A stretch of DNA of 64,000 bases from contig CAZXSE010000002.1 of the NCBI GenBank assembly GCA_964643325.1, positions 62,001 through 126,000 of the forward strand. Reading direction: 5' to 3'. The notes below the pieces were generated by a model, which had not been told where the DNA came from, made no database searches, and worked only from the letters and a program-made list of their open reading frames with translations. Position 1 is the stretch's first letter. Each line of letters begins with the position of its first letter. The translations under genes were made by a program, and so were the position numbers. Below, piece after piece: positions 32,752 to 41,292 of the stretch. This DNA is from Fredricksoniimonas sp964643325 (lineage in GTDB: Bacteria; Omnitrophota; Gorgyraeia; Zapsychrales; Fredricksoniimonadaceae).

Positions 32752-35661
32752 TTAGAATGTCAGCGGCTTCTGCCATGCCTTCTTAAGAACATTAACATCC
32801 GCCATGATGCACAGATCATCCTTGAGCCCGTACACAAAAAGTTGCGGCTCCTCGAGGACGCGGCCGATCATCCCGATGGCCGATCCTTTCATGAGATGTT
32901 CGAATGCCTGCTGATGCCGGGCATCGACCTCGATGAGAAGGCGTGAATTCGATTCAGAAAAAAGAATGGTGTCATTGCGCGTGATCTTGCCGCCCGTCGG
33001 GACATTGTCCAGGATCGTGGTGGCGCCAAACCCGCCGGCAAAAGCCATCTCGGCCAATGCAACGGCCAATCCGCCCTCGGAACAATCGTGCGCGGCCAGG
33101 ACCCATCCTTTATGCATCGCCGTGGCCAGCGCCCGGTACGCCGCCAGCGCTTCAACAGGCCTGACCTTCGGCACATCATTGCCAAGGATGCCGTATGTTT
33201 TTGCGTAAACAGAGCCGCCCGTTTCCGCGTATGTCTTTCCGACGAGATAAATATAACTGCCCGGGCACTTGAAGTCCATGCTGACCGCTTTTGCGACGTC
33301 CCTGACATGCGCCATGGCCGAAAGAAGGAGTGTTCCCGGGATCGCGATCGAGCGGCCCTTGTCCGTGTATTCGTTGTAAAAACTGTCCTTGCCGGAAATG
33401 AACGGCGTGCCGTACGCCATGGCAAAATCATGACAACCCTTAGCCGCGCGTACCAGTCCGCCCAGGCGGTCCGGCTTGTCGGGATTGCCCCAGCAAAAAT
33501 TATCCAGGATCGCGATCGTATCAATGTCCCCGCCGACCGCAACGATCTGGCGGATGGCCTCGTCAATAACGCTGCCCGCCATCCAATACGGATCGATCAA
33601 GCCAAAACGCGGATTGATGCCGTTGGATACCGCGATCCCCTTCTTGCTGTCAAGGCGCGGCCGCAAGACGCTCGCGTCCGATGGGCCGTCGCACGCCGCC
33701 CCGACAAGGGGCTTGATAACACTGCCACCCTGGACCTCATGGTCATAGCGGCGGATCACTGATTCTTTGGAACAGACATTGTAATCTGACAGGACTTCGG
33801 TGAGCTTGGGGGTCAGATCCGCCGGGCAGGCGCATTTCAGTTCCTTGTGTTTAACGACATCCCAACGCGCCTCCTTGGCGATCTTCGGAACGCCGCCATG
33901 CATGAACGCCATATCAAGGTCACACACCCGCGTGCCGTGATAAAAAAGTTCAAGCCTGCCCGTGCCCGGATATTCGCCGATCACAGCCAGCTCCACGTTC
34001 TCGGCCGCGAAGATCTCTTTCATGCGCGCGATCTTCGAGGGGGGCACTGAAAAGACCATGCGCTCCTGCGACTCGCTGATCCAGATCTCCGTATAATTCA
34101 AACCCTGATATTTAAGCGGCACTTTATCAAGATCGACGCGGGCGCCGAGCTTCTCGCCCATCTCACCCACGGCGCTTGAAAGCCCGCCGGCGCCGCAATC
34201 CGTCACCGCGCTGTACAAGCCCTCGTCGCGCGCCTGGATAAGGACATCGAGCACCTTTTTTTCCTCAATGGGGTTGCCGATCTGCACCGCACCCGAAGAT
34301 ACGACCTCGGACTCATGCGTCAGCTCGCCGGAAGAGAATGTGGCGCCATGGATACCATCGCGCCCCGTACGCCCGCCGGCCACGACCACCAGATCGCCTT
34401 TTCTGACAGCCTTGCGGTCCTTGCCCTTCGGGATCAGGCCGATGGTGCCGCAGAAAACCAGAGGGTTCCCGACATAATGTTCATGAAAACAAATGGCCCC
34501 GTTCACCGTCGGGATGCCCATCTTGTTGCCGTAATCACGCACGCCGCTGACAACGCCCTTCATCACGCGCTTGGGATGCAGTGCGCCCGCGGGAAGCTTC
34601 TTTGCCGGAAAGTCCGGTGACGCGAAACAAAAAACATCCGTGTTGCATACCGGCTTGGCGCCGAGGCCCGTTCCCAGGATGTCGCGGATCACGCCGCCGA
34701 CCCCCGTGTTGGACCCGCCGAAAGGCTCCAGGGCGGAAGGATGGTTGTGCGTCTCCGCCTTGAAACAAAGATCATAATCCTGATCAAATTTCACAACACC
34801 CGCATTGTCGTGGAATACGGACACGCACCAGGGCTTATTAAGCGTTGTTGTGGCCTTGACGATCGTGTGTTTGAGAAGATTATGGATGATCTCGGTGCGC
34901 TCGCGCCCTTTGTCCCTGACCGTATAACGAATATTGCCGCGAAAAGTCTTGTGGTTGCAATGTTCGCTCCAGGTCTGGGCAATGGTCTCAAGCTCAATGT
35001 CCGTCGGAGCCCGGCCCGCCCGGTCAAAATGCGCCTGGATGGCCTTCATTTCATTAACATTCAGATAGAGTTGGCCCTTGCGGGAAAGCGCGGCGAGCGC
35101 CTTGCCGGAAAGCCCTTTGACAAGAACGAGCGCGGCCTCGACCTTGGCCGGCGCGCGATGCCCGGGCGCTTTGGGCCGGAACGCGGCCGACGGGTCATTG
35201 ACCGCGTGCTGGATGAGTTTGTTCATTAAAACTTTATCCGTAATGCGCGCAACATCCCCGGCGCTCAAGCGGCCTTCGATGATGTACTGCCTGGCAGTAC
35301 GGACGGAGCTGATGCCCGTCAACCCCAGATCGCGGGCGCCCTTAAGAACGGACGCTTCAACGGGATCCATCACGCCGGGATTATACGCGATCTCGACATG
35401 GTGCGCGCCGCGGCTGCCCGCGAACGCATTCGTCAGCGGCCTGTCGCTCAACCGGTAGTCCTGCACCACGCTGTCGACGAGAAGTTCACGCGCCAGGCGA
35501 TCGGCATCCGCTCGGGAAATGTCGCCCTCGATGGTAAACGCTTGCACGACGCGCACGTCGCCAGGCAATGCCATGCCAAGGTCCGCAATATCGCGCGCCA
35601 CATTGTGGCCCGCGCTATCGAACACACCATCTTTATCTTTTATCTCGATGCGCCAGATCAT
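32752..35661 (-). CDS. purL: Phosphoribosylformylglycinamidine synthase, fused PurS-PurS-PurL
   Basis: Synthetase part of FGAM synthase. The body from about residue 215 carries the small-PurL motifs IAQTWSEHCNHKTFRG, AETHNHPSALEPFGGSNTGVGG and SEGGLAVALAEMAFAGG. The first 160 residues contain two successive PurS-like units (about 1-80 and 87-160), each with the pattern D-x-x-G-x-x-V...LG...EG. Stand-alone small PurL proteins are about 740 residues and work with separate PurS and PurQ; here PurS is built in twice while PurQ is separate. The long proteobacterial PurL has a similar internal pseudo-dimer, so this is an intermediate architecture. Confidence 0.92.
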   Translation of the reverse strand: MIWRIEIKDKDGVFDSAGHNVARDIADLGMALPGDVRVVQAFTIEGDISRADADRLARELLVDSVVQDYRLSDRPLTNAFAGSRGAHHVEIAYNPGVMDPVEASVLKGARDLGLTGISSVRTARQYIIEGRLSAGDVARITDKVLMNKLIQHAVNDPSAAFRPKAPGHRAPAKVEAALVLVKGLSGKALAALSRKGQLYLNVNEMKAIQAHFDRAGRAPTDIELETIAQTWSEHCNHKTFRGNIRYTVRDKGRERTEIIHNLLKHTIVKATTTLNKPWCVSVFHDNAGVVKFDQDYDLCFKAETHNHPSALEPFGGSNTGVGGVIRDILGTGLGAKPVCNTDVFCFASPDFPAKKLPAGALHPKRVMKGVVSGVRDYGNKMGIPTVNGAICFHEHYVGNPLVFCGTIGLIPKGKDRKAVRKGDLVVVAGGRTGRDGIHGATFSSGELTHESEVVSSGAVQIGNPIEEKKVLDVLIQARDEGLYSAVTDCGAGGLSSAVGEMGEKLGARVDLDKVPLKYQGLNYTEIWISESQERMVFSVPPSKIARMKEIFAAENVELAVIGEYPGTGRLELFYHGTRVCDLDMAFMHGGVPKIAKEARWDVVKHKELKCACPADLTPKLTEVLSDYNVCSKESVIRRYDHEVQGGSVIKPLVGAACDGPSDASVLRPRLDSKKGIAVSNGINPRFGLIDPYWMAGSVIDEAIRQIVAVGGDIDTIAILDNFCWGNPDKPDRLGGLVRAAKGCHDFAMAYGTPFISGKDSFYNEYTDKGRSIAIPGTLLLSAMAHVRDVAKAVSMDFKCPGSYIYLVGKTYAETGGSVYAKTYGILGNDVPKVRPVEALAAYRALATAMHKGWVLAAHDCSEGGLAVALAEMAFAGGFGATTILDNVPTGGKITRNDTILFSESNSRLLIEVDARHQQAFEHLMKGSAIGMIGRVLEEPQLFVYGLKDDLCIMADVNVLKKAWQKPLTF

Positions 35662-35698
35662 AATTAAGGCAGGAACAAAAAGCCGCTGTTGTTTTAGA

Positions 35699-36406
35699 CT
35701 ATTTACCCGTTACACGCTTAAGAACTTCCTGATAACCTTCCTTGATGTTGCCCAGGTCGTTGCGGAAGCGGTCCTTATCCAGGCGAACGCCGGTGCCCAC
35801 TTCCCAAAAACGGCACGTATCAGGAGATATCTCGTCGGCCAGGATGATGTCGCCCTTGTAACGGCCGAACTCGAGCTTGAAATCGATCAGTTCGATCTTG
35901 AGCGCTAAAAAGAATTTCTTGAGCAGGTCATTGATCTTGAAGGTGATCGCCTTGATCTTCGCGATCTCTGCCGCCGTCGCCACGCCCAGCGCTTCAATAT
36001 GATAATCGTTCATCAGAGGATCATTGAAAGCGTCCTCCTTGTAGCAGAACTCGAGGATCGGGCACGCCAGCGTCTGACCTTCCTTGGCGCCGTAATTGCG
36101 GCACAGCGAGCCGGCCGCGCGGTTGCGGATGATGACCTCAAGCTTGACGATCTCGACGCGCTTAACGAGCATTTCCCGATCGGATAATTTCTTCACGAAA
36201 TGCGTGGGCACGCCGTTCTTGCCCAGGTACTCGAAGAGGCTCGAAGCGATCGAGTTGTTCATGATCCCCTTCTCGTCGATCGTGCCCTTCTTCTTACCAT
36301 TGCCGGCCGTGGCATCATCCTTGAAATACTGGATCAACAGGTCTTTGTCATCCGTCGTATAAAGGACTTTTGCTTTACCTTCGTAGATCTTGTCGCGCTT
36401 TTCCAT
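35699..36406 (-). CDS. purC: SAICAR synthase
   Basis: Phosphoribosylaminoimidazole-succinocarboxamide synthase, adding aspartate to CAIR. The N-terminus YEGKAKVLYTTDDKDLLIQYFKDDATAGNGKK, the central VEIVKLEVIIRNRAAGSL pattern and LADEISPDTCRFWE are diagnostic. 235 residues is standard. Its start codon shares one base with the purB stop (TAATG), so the two are translationally coupled. A 37-base gap separates it from purL. Confidence 0.96.
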   Translation of the reverse strand: MEKRDKIYEGKAKVLYTTDDKDLLIQYFKDDATAGNGKKKGTIDEKGIMNNSIASSLFEYLGKNGVPTHFVKKLSDREMLVKRVEIVKLEVIIRNRAAGSLCRNYGAKEGQTLACPILEFCYKEDAFNDPLMNDYHIEALGVATAAEIAKIKAITFKINDLLKKFFLALKIELIDFKLEFGRYKGDIILADEISPDTCRFWEVGTGVRLDKDRFRNDLGNIKEGYQEVLKRVTGK

Positions 36407-37701
36407 TATTTCAACCCTACTTTCTTGAAGATCAGATCACGGTGCTTGATGTAGTACTTAATATCGAAACAGGCATTGATCTCGTCCTGCGACATGTACT
36501 TGCGCACGCGGCGGTCACGCCCGAGGACTTCCTTGAAGTCCGACGTTTCCTGCCAGACCTGCATGGCGCAGCTCTGGATGATCTCGTAAGCATCCGAACG
36601 CGGCAAGCCCTTTTTCATGAGCTCGAGCAGGCAGCGCTGGGAATAAATGAGCCCGCGCGTCGTCTGCAGGGACTCGATCATGTTCTTGGGATAGACCAGA
36701 AGCCCCTCGACCAAGGGAATGAACTTGTTAAGCATATAGTCAAGCGCGATCGTGCTGTCCGGAAGGATCACGCGTTCCGCCGACGAATGGCTGATGTCGC
36801 GCTCGTGCCACAAGGCGATATTATCCATCCCAACCTGGGCATTGGCCTTAAGGATGCGCGCCAACCCGCAAATACGTTCGCAAGTAACGGGATTACGCTT
36901 GTGCGGCATGGCGGATGATCCGATCTGCCCCTTGAAGAACGGTTCTTCGACCTCGAGCACTTCGGTCTTCTGCAACAGACGGATCTCGGTGGCGAATTTG
37001 CTGAGCGACGCCCCGACCAAAGCCAGGACATTGAGGAAATGCGCATGATGATCGCGCTGAATGACCTGCGTGGCGATGTTAGCCGCCTTCAGGTTCAGTT
37101 TCTGGCAAACATATTCTTCGACATGCGGATCAATATTGGCATAAGTCCCGACGGCACCGGAAAGCTTGCCCACGCGCATCTCTTCGGCTGCGGCTTCAAG
37201 GCGCGCCAGGTTACGGCTCATCTCGTCGTACCAAATGGCCAGCTTCAGCCCGAAGGTCATGGGCTCAGCATGGACGCCGTGCGTACGCGCAACACAGACC
37301 GTATCTTTATATTTCTTGGCCTTGGCCTTGAGGATGCCCAGGAGTTTACGGGTATCCGCGATCAGGATCTGGCTCGCCTCAACGCATTGCACGGAAAGCG
37401 CGGTGTCCAGCAGATCGGACGATGTCATGCCCATGTGAAGGTACTGCGCCTCGGGCCCAAGATTCTGCCCGACGTTCTGGATGAACGCCACCACATCATG
37501 CTTGGTGCGCTCTTCAATGCGTTTGACCTCGTCCAGGTCAAAACGGGCGTTCTTCTTGATCTTTTCCAGGGCCGCCTTGGGGATCTTGCCCAGACCGCTC
37601 ATGGCCTCGCACGCGTAAACCTCGATCTGCAGCATGATCTCAAGCTTGCGCTGTTCAGACCAGATGCGGCCCATTTTTGAAAGAGTGTACCTGTCTATCA
37701 T
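36406..37701 (-). CDS. purB: Adenylosuccinate lyase
   Basis: Removes fumarate from SAICAR and from adenylosuccinate, so it acts twice in AMP synthesis. The N-terminus MIDRYTLSKMGRIWSEQ and the superfamily signature GSSAMPHKRNPV are present, with the catalytic His in THGVHAEPMTFG. 431 residues is full length. It is the first gene of the purine operon purB-C-L-log-Q-M-D-E. AGGAG lies upstream of the ATG at 37701. Confidence 0.96.
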   Translation of the reverse strand: MIDRYTLSKMGRIWSEQRKLEIMLQIEVYACEAMSGLGKIPKAALEKIKKNARFDLDEVKRIEERTKHDVVAFIQNVGQNLGPEAQYLHMGMTSSDLLDTALSVQCVEASQILIADTRKLLGILKAKAKKYKDTVCVARTHGVHAEPMTFGLKLAIWYDEMSRNLARLEAAAEEMRVGKLSGAVGTYANIDPHVEEYVCQKLNLKAANIATQVIQRDHHAHFLNVLALVGASLSKFATEIRLLQKTEVLEVEEPFFKGQIGSSAMPHKRNPVTCERICGLARILKANAQVGMDNIALWHERDISHSSAERVILPDSTIALDYMLNKFIPLVEGLLVYPKNMIESLQTTRGLIYSQRCLLELMKKGLPRSDAYEIIQSCAMQVWQETSDFKEVLGRDRRVRKYMSQDEINACFDIKYYIKHRDLIFKKVGLK

Positions 37702-37763
37702 GATGTCTCTCCTGTTGTAGGATTAAAGCCTGCCACTTGCGGGCAACTGTTGCTGCAAAAAAG

Positions 37764-37797
37764 AAAAGAGGTTCTAATATAACAAAGAACCTCTTTT
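37764..37797 (-). terminator. Intrinsic terminator of the DUF2059 gene, overlapping the purB promoter
   Basis: Perfect 12-base arms (AAAAGAGGTTCT and complement) with a 10-base loop are followed on the minus strand by TTCTTTTTTG. It lies about 75 bases past the stop of the DUF2059 gene. Confidence 0.75.
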
Positions 37798-37804
37798 AAA
37801 TCAA
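37776..37804 (-). promoter_or_regulatory. Predicted purB promoter
   Basis: Minus-strand TTGATT and TATATT separated by 17 bases. The -10 lies in the loop of the terminator hairpin, so one arm would surround the initiation site and might also serve as an operator. No purine riboswitch aptamer is apparent in the leader. Confidence 0.4.
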
Positions 37805-37870
37805 ACAAATTCTGTCTGCTACAACGTAACTAACTGCTACAGAAAGACTTATAAGCCAGTAAGCAGGCCT

Positions 37871-38464
37871 TTATTTCATGCTTTCAGGAAGCCGCTCATT
37901 GAGATATTTCATGCTGATATCAACAGAATCTTTCATCAAAAGCGGCAATGTCTGGGTCAATTTCCTGCCCTGCGCGGAATCATAGAACTGAATATAGGCG
38001 CGCAGATCATCTTCCGTGAAATATTTGTCATACAAAGGAAGGAGAAGCTCAACGATCTCATCCACGCTGACCATCTTATGGAAGGTCGCGACCTGGTCCG
38101 GGGTCAGCATCCCGGTCATCTGGTCAAAATTCGCCTTCATGTTCTGTTTGACCCCGTAGATCTCGACGAATTTGCGGATAAGAGCGTCCTTGTTCATGTC
38201 CGCTGACCCGTCCGCCATAGCAGGCGCCGCGGCTTTCGATTCAGCGGCGCCCGGTGTTGCCGCAAAAGCAGCGCCATCCACGGACGCGATCTCATCAGCA
38301 TAATAGGTCAACTCAATGCTTTCAACTTCAAGCTTGAGCGTGTCAGCCGTTCTTTCAAGGACTTTACCTTCCATGACCTTGCCGTTCTTCAAATTCACCA
38401 CCGCGGCATCGGTAACGCCCGCCGCCATGAACAAAACCATCGCTGCCATGAACAATGTCCTCAT
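37871..38464 (-). CDS. Exported DUF2059 protein
   Basis: Periplasmic protein of unknown function, 197 residues. Signal peptide 1-20 (ending GVTDA) is followed by a short beta-rich segment (VVNLKNGKVMEGKVLERTADTLKLEV) resembling domains found in other exported proteins of such genomes, then an Ala-rich linker. The C-terminal half (about 95-195) is a DUF2059 domain with LLPLYDKYFTEDDLRAYIQFY and a following DSAQGRKL motif. It is transcribed alone from its own promoter and ends at an intrinsic terminator. Confidence 0.75.
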   Translation of the reverse strand: MRTLFMAAMVLFMAAGVTDAAVVNLKNGKVMEGKVLERTADTLKLEVESIELTYYADEIASVDGAAFAATPGAAESKAAAPAMADGSADMNKDALIRKFVEIYGVKQNMKANFDQMTGMLTPDQVATFHKMVSVDEIVELLLPLYDKYFTEDDLRAYIQFYDSAQGRKLTQTLPLLMKDSVDISMKYLNERLPESMK

Positions 38465-38501
38465 ATCATCCCCCTGTTGATCGTTGAATGCTTAAGATGC
38501 C

Positions 38502-38529
38502 ATTCTAAAAACTTTCCTGCTTACGTCAA
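38502..38529 (-). promoter_or_regulatory. Predicted promoter of the DUF2059 gene
   Basis: Minus-strand TTGACG and TAGAAT, 16 bases apart, ending about 38 bases before the ATG. It lies back to back with the polyprenyl synthase promoter. Confidence 0.6.
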
Positions 38530-38541
38530 TCGATTTCATAC

Positions 38542-38570
38542 TTGGTCTGCCGCCCGGTTCATGGTAACAT
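38542..38570 (+). promoter_or_regulatory. Predicted promoter of the polyprenyl synthase, probably leaderless
   Basis: TTGGTC and TAACAT separated by 17 bases. Only seven bases follow before the ATG at 38578, so the transcript would begin at or next to the start codon. No ribosome-binding site is present. Confidence 0.4.
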
Positions 38571-38577
38571 ACCGGCT

Positions 38578-39666
38578 ATGTTAAAAGCACTGCGCCGCAA
38601 GATCGATCTGAGCATGGCCTCATTCCTGACCGCCGTCGAAAAGAACTACCGCCTGCGGCGGGTGGACCCCATTCTTTACAACAGCATCCGCGAGCTCTGC
38701 CTGCGCGAAGGCAAGCGCATACGACCGCTATTGTTGATCCTTGCCTATCAGGGTTATTTGCCCGCCAGCAAGCGGACGCCGCCGTCCCTTTATCATGCCT
38801 CGACCTGCATTGAATTTCTTCATGTGTTCATGCTCATTCACGATGACATCATCGACCGATCTGACCTGCGCCGCGGCAAACCAGCCATGCACCGCATGCT
38901 GCAGGCGACCGTCCCGTCATCCGACCCGGCCAGGCTCGGCAGTGACCTGGCCATCATCGCCGGGGATATTGTGTACGCGCTGGCCATCGATGCCTTTCTT
39001 GCCATCCAGGAAGACCCGGCGCGCAAAGAGCGGGCGCTCAAATATTTCATCCAGACCGCGGCCTTCACGGCCATGGGCGAATTCATCGACACGGTCAGCG
39101 GCGTGGACAAGCTCGCGAACATCAGCGAGAAGGACGTTTTCCTCAATTATTCTCTCAAGACCGCGCGCTACACCTTTGACTGCCCGCTGGTCACCGGAGC
39201 GATCCTCGCCGGAGCGCCTAAGCGCGAAACGGACCTGTTGGCCGAATTCGGGCTTCTCATCGGGCAGGCGTTCCAGATCCAGGATGATATCATCGGGATA
39301 TTCCAGACGGAAAAGACGATCGGCAAGTCCATCTTAAGCGATCTGGAAGAACAGAAAAAAACGATCCTTACCGTGCACGCTTACCGGACGCTCAAGGGGA
39401 AAAAACTCGCGGCTTTCCTGAAAATATTCCACCGGCAGCAAAAGACCCTCGCGGACCTTGAGAAGGTCCGGAGGGTCCTCGTCGAAGCGGGATCGCTTGC
39501 CTACGCGCTCAATGCCATGCGCGCGCGCATCATCAAAGCCAGCCTCATCCTGGGGCGCCTGGCCATCAGGGACCGCTACCGCGACCTGATCAAAGATTCT
39601 CTCTTTACGCTCTTCAAACCGTCCGACGATGTGACGCACGCGTGGCGCATCCGCCGCCAGTCTTAA
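38578..39666 (+). CDS. Polyprenyl diphosphate synthase
   Basis: Trans-isoprenyl diphosphate synthase that elongates allylic diphosphates with IPP. The first aspartate-rich motif is DDIID at 89-93, followed by LRRGKPA. The second is QDDIIG (DDxxG rather than DDxxD) near 230. 362 residues is longer than FPP synthase and suits octaprenyl- or decaprenyl-type enzymes or archaeal-like GGPP synthases; chain length cannot be read reliably. The ATG at 38578 gives MLKALRRKID. An earlier in-frame ATG overlaps the promoter. It is one of only three plus-strand genes here and probably supplies quinone side chains. Confidence 0.87.
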   Translation: MLKALRRKIDLSMASFLTAVEKNYRLRRVDPILYNSIRELCLREGKRIRPLLLILAYQGYLPASKRTPPSLYHASTCIEFLHVFMLIHDDIIDRSDLRRGKPAMHRMLQATVPSSDPARLGSDLAIIAGDIVYALAIDAFLAIQEDPARKERALKYFIQTAAFTAMGEFIDTVSGVDKLANISEKDVFLNYSLKTARYTFDCPLVTGAILAGAPKRETDLLAEFGLLIGQAFQIQDDIIGIFQTEKTIGKSILSDLEEQKKTILTVHAYRTLKGKKLAAFLKIFHRQQKTLADLEKVRRVLVEAGSLAYALNAMRARIIKASLILGRLAIRDRYRDLIKDSLFTLFKPSDDVTHAWRIRRQS

Positions 39667-40071
39667 TTATTTCGTGATCCATTCGCCCTGTTCATCCTGG
39701 ACCTTATCTCCGGCAGACGCCCGCTCGCGCTGCACGCCCGCAAAAACCTTCTCGACCGTTGCCATAGCGCCGGCGCCGAGCGAATTTTGCTCGATGATCG
39801 CCTGATACACCGCCTTGCGGTCCGTGTTCTCACTGGCCGCTATTTCTTCAACAGCCGTGCCGCCGCTTAAAGCCGTAACATAACCGCGGTTATTCTCGCC
39901 AAGAACGCCCTGCGCCTTGAGCGCCTTAAGCTCCCCGAACCGCGCCTTGCGCCCCTCGAGCGCTGACTTGACAACGGGCGTCATGACCTTGATCTCATAC
40001 TGCGCCATTGCCTGTCCCGCCATGCCCGCAACGAACATCACTGCCATCATCACAACACATAACTTTTTCAT
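39667..40071 (-). CDS. ydbL: YdbL-family exported protein (DUF1318)
   Basis: Periplasmic 134-residue protein with a signal peptide (1-23, ending QAMAQ). The body matches YdbL: a repeated KARFGELKALKAQGVLGENNRGYV segment and the terminal GEWITK, comparable to GKWM in Escherichia coli. It is the last gene of a ydbH-ynbE-ydbL cassette. In E. coli YdbL is reported to modulate the YdbH-YnbE bridge between the two membranes. The stop meets the convergent polyprenyl synthase end without overlap. Confidence 0.8.
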   Translation of the reverse strand: MKKLCVVMMAVMFVAGMAGQAMAQYEIKVMTPVVKSALEGRKARFGELKALKAQGVLGENNRGYVTALSGGTAVEEIAASENTDRKAVYQAIIEQNSLGAGAMATVEKVFAGVQRERASAGDKVQDEQGEWITK

Positions 40072-40091
40072 ACAACCTCCTTGAAATAAAA

Positions 40092-40280
40092 TTATTTTGT
40101 CTGCCCGCCGCTGACCATGTCTTCAATGCTCGAGGCGGTCTTTTCCAGCCCTTTGATATCAATGGTAATGTGCGCATTGATCGTGATCGGCCGGTTCGGA
40201 TCGCCAATGGCCTTGACCGTACAGCCACTGACGAATGCAACGCTCAACACAAACAACGCGATCCTGCAATGTTTTTTCAT
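40092..40280 (-). CDS. ynbE: YnbE-family outer-membrane lipoprotein
   Basis: Tiny lipoprotein of 62 residues. The signal peptide ends in the lipobox VSGC (Cys at about 20), followed by a short linker and PNRPITINAHITIDI, which parallels the PITINMNVKIEHEI strand of E. coli YnbE. In E. coli, YnbE lipoproteins stack by beta-augmentation to reach from the outer membrane to YdbH. It is easily missed because of its size. Neighbour genes on both sides support the call. Confidence 0.82.
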   Translation of the reverse strand: MKKHCRIALFVLSVAFVSGCTVKAIGDPNRPITINAHITIDIKGLEKTASSIEDMVSGGQTK

Positions 40281-40293
40281 GCCTCCTCCTGCT

Positions 40294-41292
40294 CTATTGA
40301 ATAAAACGCTCCCAATACGCTCCCAATGACGCCAGGCTCCCGTCGGTGTTGATCTCCTGCGTCACGTTCAGCTCCAGATTGATCTCGCGACTGCGCAAAT
40401 GGACCTCGCCCGCCAACTTGCCCTCGCCCGCGCTCTTCATGGTCAGCGCGAAGATCTCCATCGGCAGTTTGCCGCCTTTGGTGATCAGACTTTCAAGGCG
40501 CTTCTTCTCGCGCGACTTCGGCAGGTATTGCGTCAGGGCCGATAACAACGCCGCGCTCACTTTACCGCCGTCGAGCATGCCAAGGTCCAGGTCCATCCCT
40601 TCGAGCGCCCCGGCGCTTGCCTGCCATGCCACATTGCCCGTGACGCGCCCGTCGAGCTGCGCCGCCAGCTGAGGATTGACATCCGTCAGCTGCGCCACAT
40701 CAAAACCATCAAGCGCGAATTCCGCCGTATGCGCCATCCCGGCCCCGCCGCGCACCAGGACCTTGCCTGTTACATTACCGTCGCACATCCGGAATTTCAA
40801 GGCGCGCAATTCAACGCCTGCCGCGTTGATCACCACAAACCCCGCCGCGTCCGTGGCGCGCAATTTATCCCAGGACAGCCCTGCGGCCGTGACCGGCCCG
40901 ATCACGCCGTCGCGGGCGACCGTGAGTTCAACGGCGGCATCTTGAATGCTGCCGGCGTCATAACTGATTTGAATATCCCGCGCATTGACCAGGAACCGGC
41001 GGTCCGCCGTAAATATTCCCTGCAATCCTGTGACCAGCGCCCGCGGCACCTGCAGCAGGAAAAGCTTGCCATTGATCTTAAGCTCCAGCCTGATGCCGTC
41101 AAGCTCCAGATGCCCTGGCAGGGAAAAGCGCTGATGCCCGATCTGCACGCCCTTGACCGTCACATTCGCCATGCCCGCGCACGCGCGGCTGATGAGCATG
41201 CGCGTCAGCCACGGCGTATTGACAATGCTCCAGGAAAGGACCGTGAGTGCGGCCAGCACGGCCAGCCATAGATACCGGCGTTTGAAAGGCAT
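40294..41292 (-). CDS. YdbH-like AsmA-family protein, short form
   Basis: Inner-membrane-anchored periplasmic protein (helix about 7-25) with repeating beta segments. The C-terminal third, including GGKVSAALLSALTQYLPKS, KGGKLPMEIFALTMKSAGEG and LNVTQEINTDGSL, fits the YdbH/AsmA-like domain. E. coli YdbH is about 880 residues, and this one has 332. Together with YnbE and YdbL it probably forms a lipid-conducting bridge between inner and outer membranes. A shorter rod might leave a longer share of the span to YnbE polymers; this is inference. It starts directly after the hemW stop. Confidence 0.75.
   Translation of the reverse strand: MPFKRRYLWLAVLAALTVLSWSIVNTPWLTRMLISRACAGMANVTVKGVQIGHQRFSLPGHLELDGIRLELKINGKLFLLQVPRALVTGLQGIFTADRRFLVNARDIQISYDAGSIQDAAVELTVARDGVIGPVTAAGLSWDKLRATDAAGFVVINAAGVELRALKFRMCDGNVTGKVLVRGGAGMAHTAEFALDGFDVAQLTDVNPQLAAQLDGRVTGNVAWQASAGALEGMDLDLGMLDGGKVSAALLSALTQYLPKSREKKRLESLITKGGKLPMEIFALTMKSAGEGKLAGEVHLRSREINLELNVTQEINTDGSLASLGAYWERFIQ

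Noticed and set aside
37702..37870. Purine riboswitch before purB
   Set aside because: No conserved aptamer loops are visible; the only strong structure is the terminator hairpin of the upstream gene.
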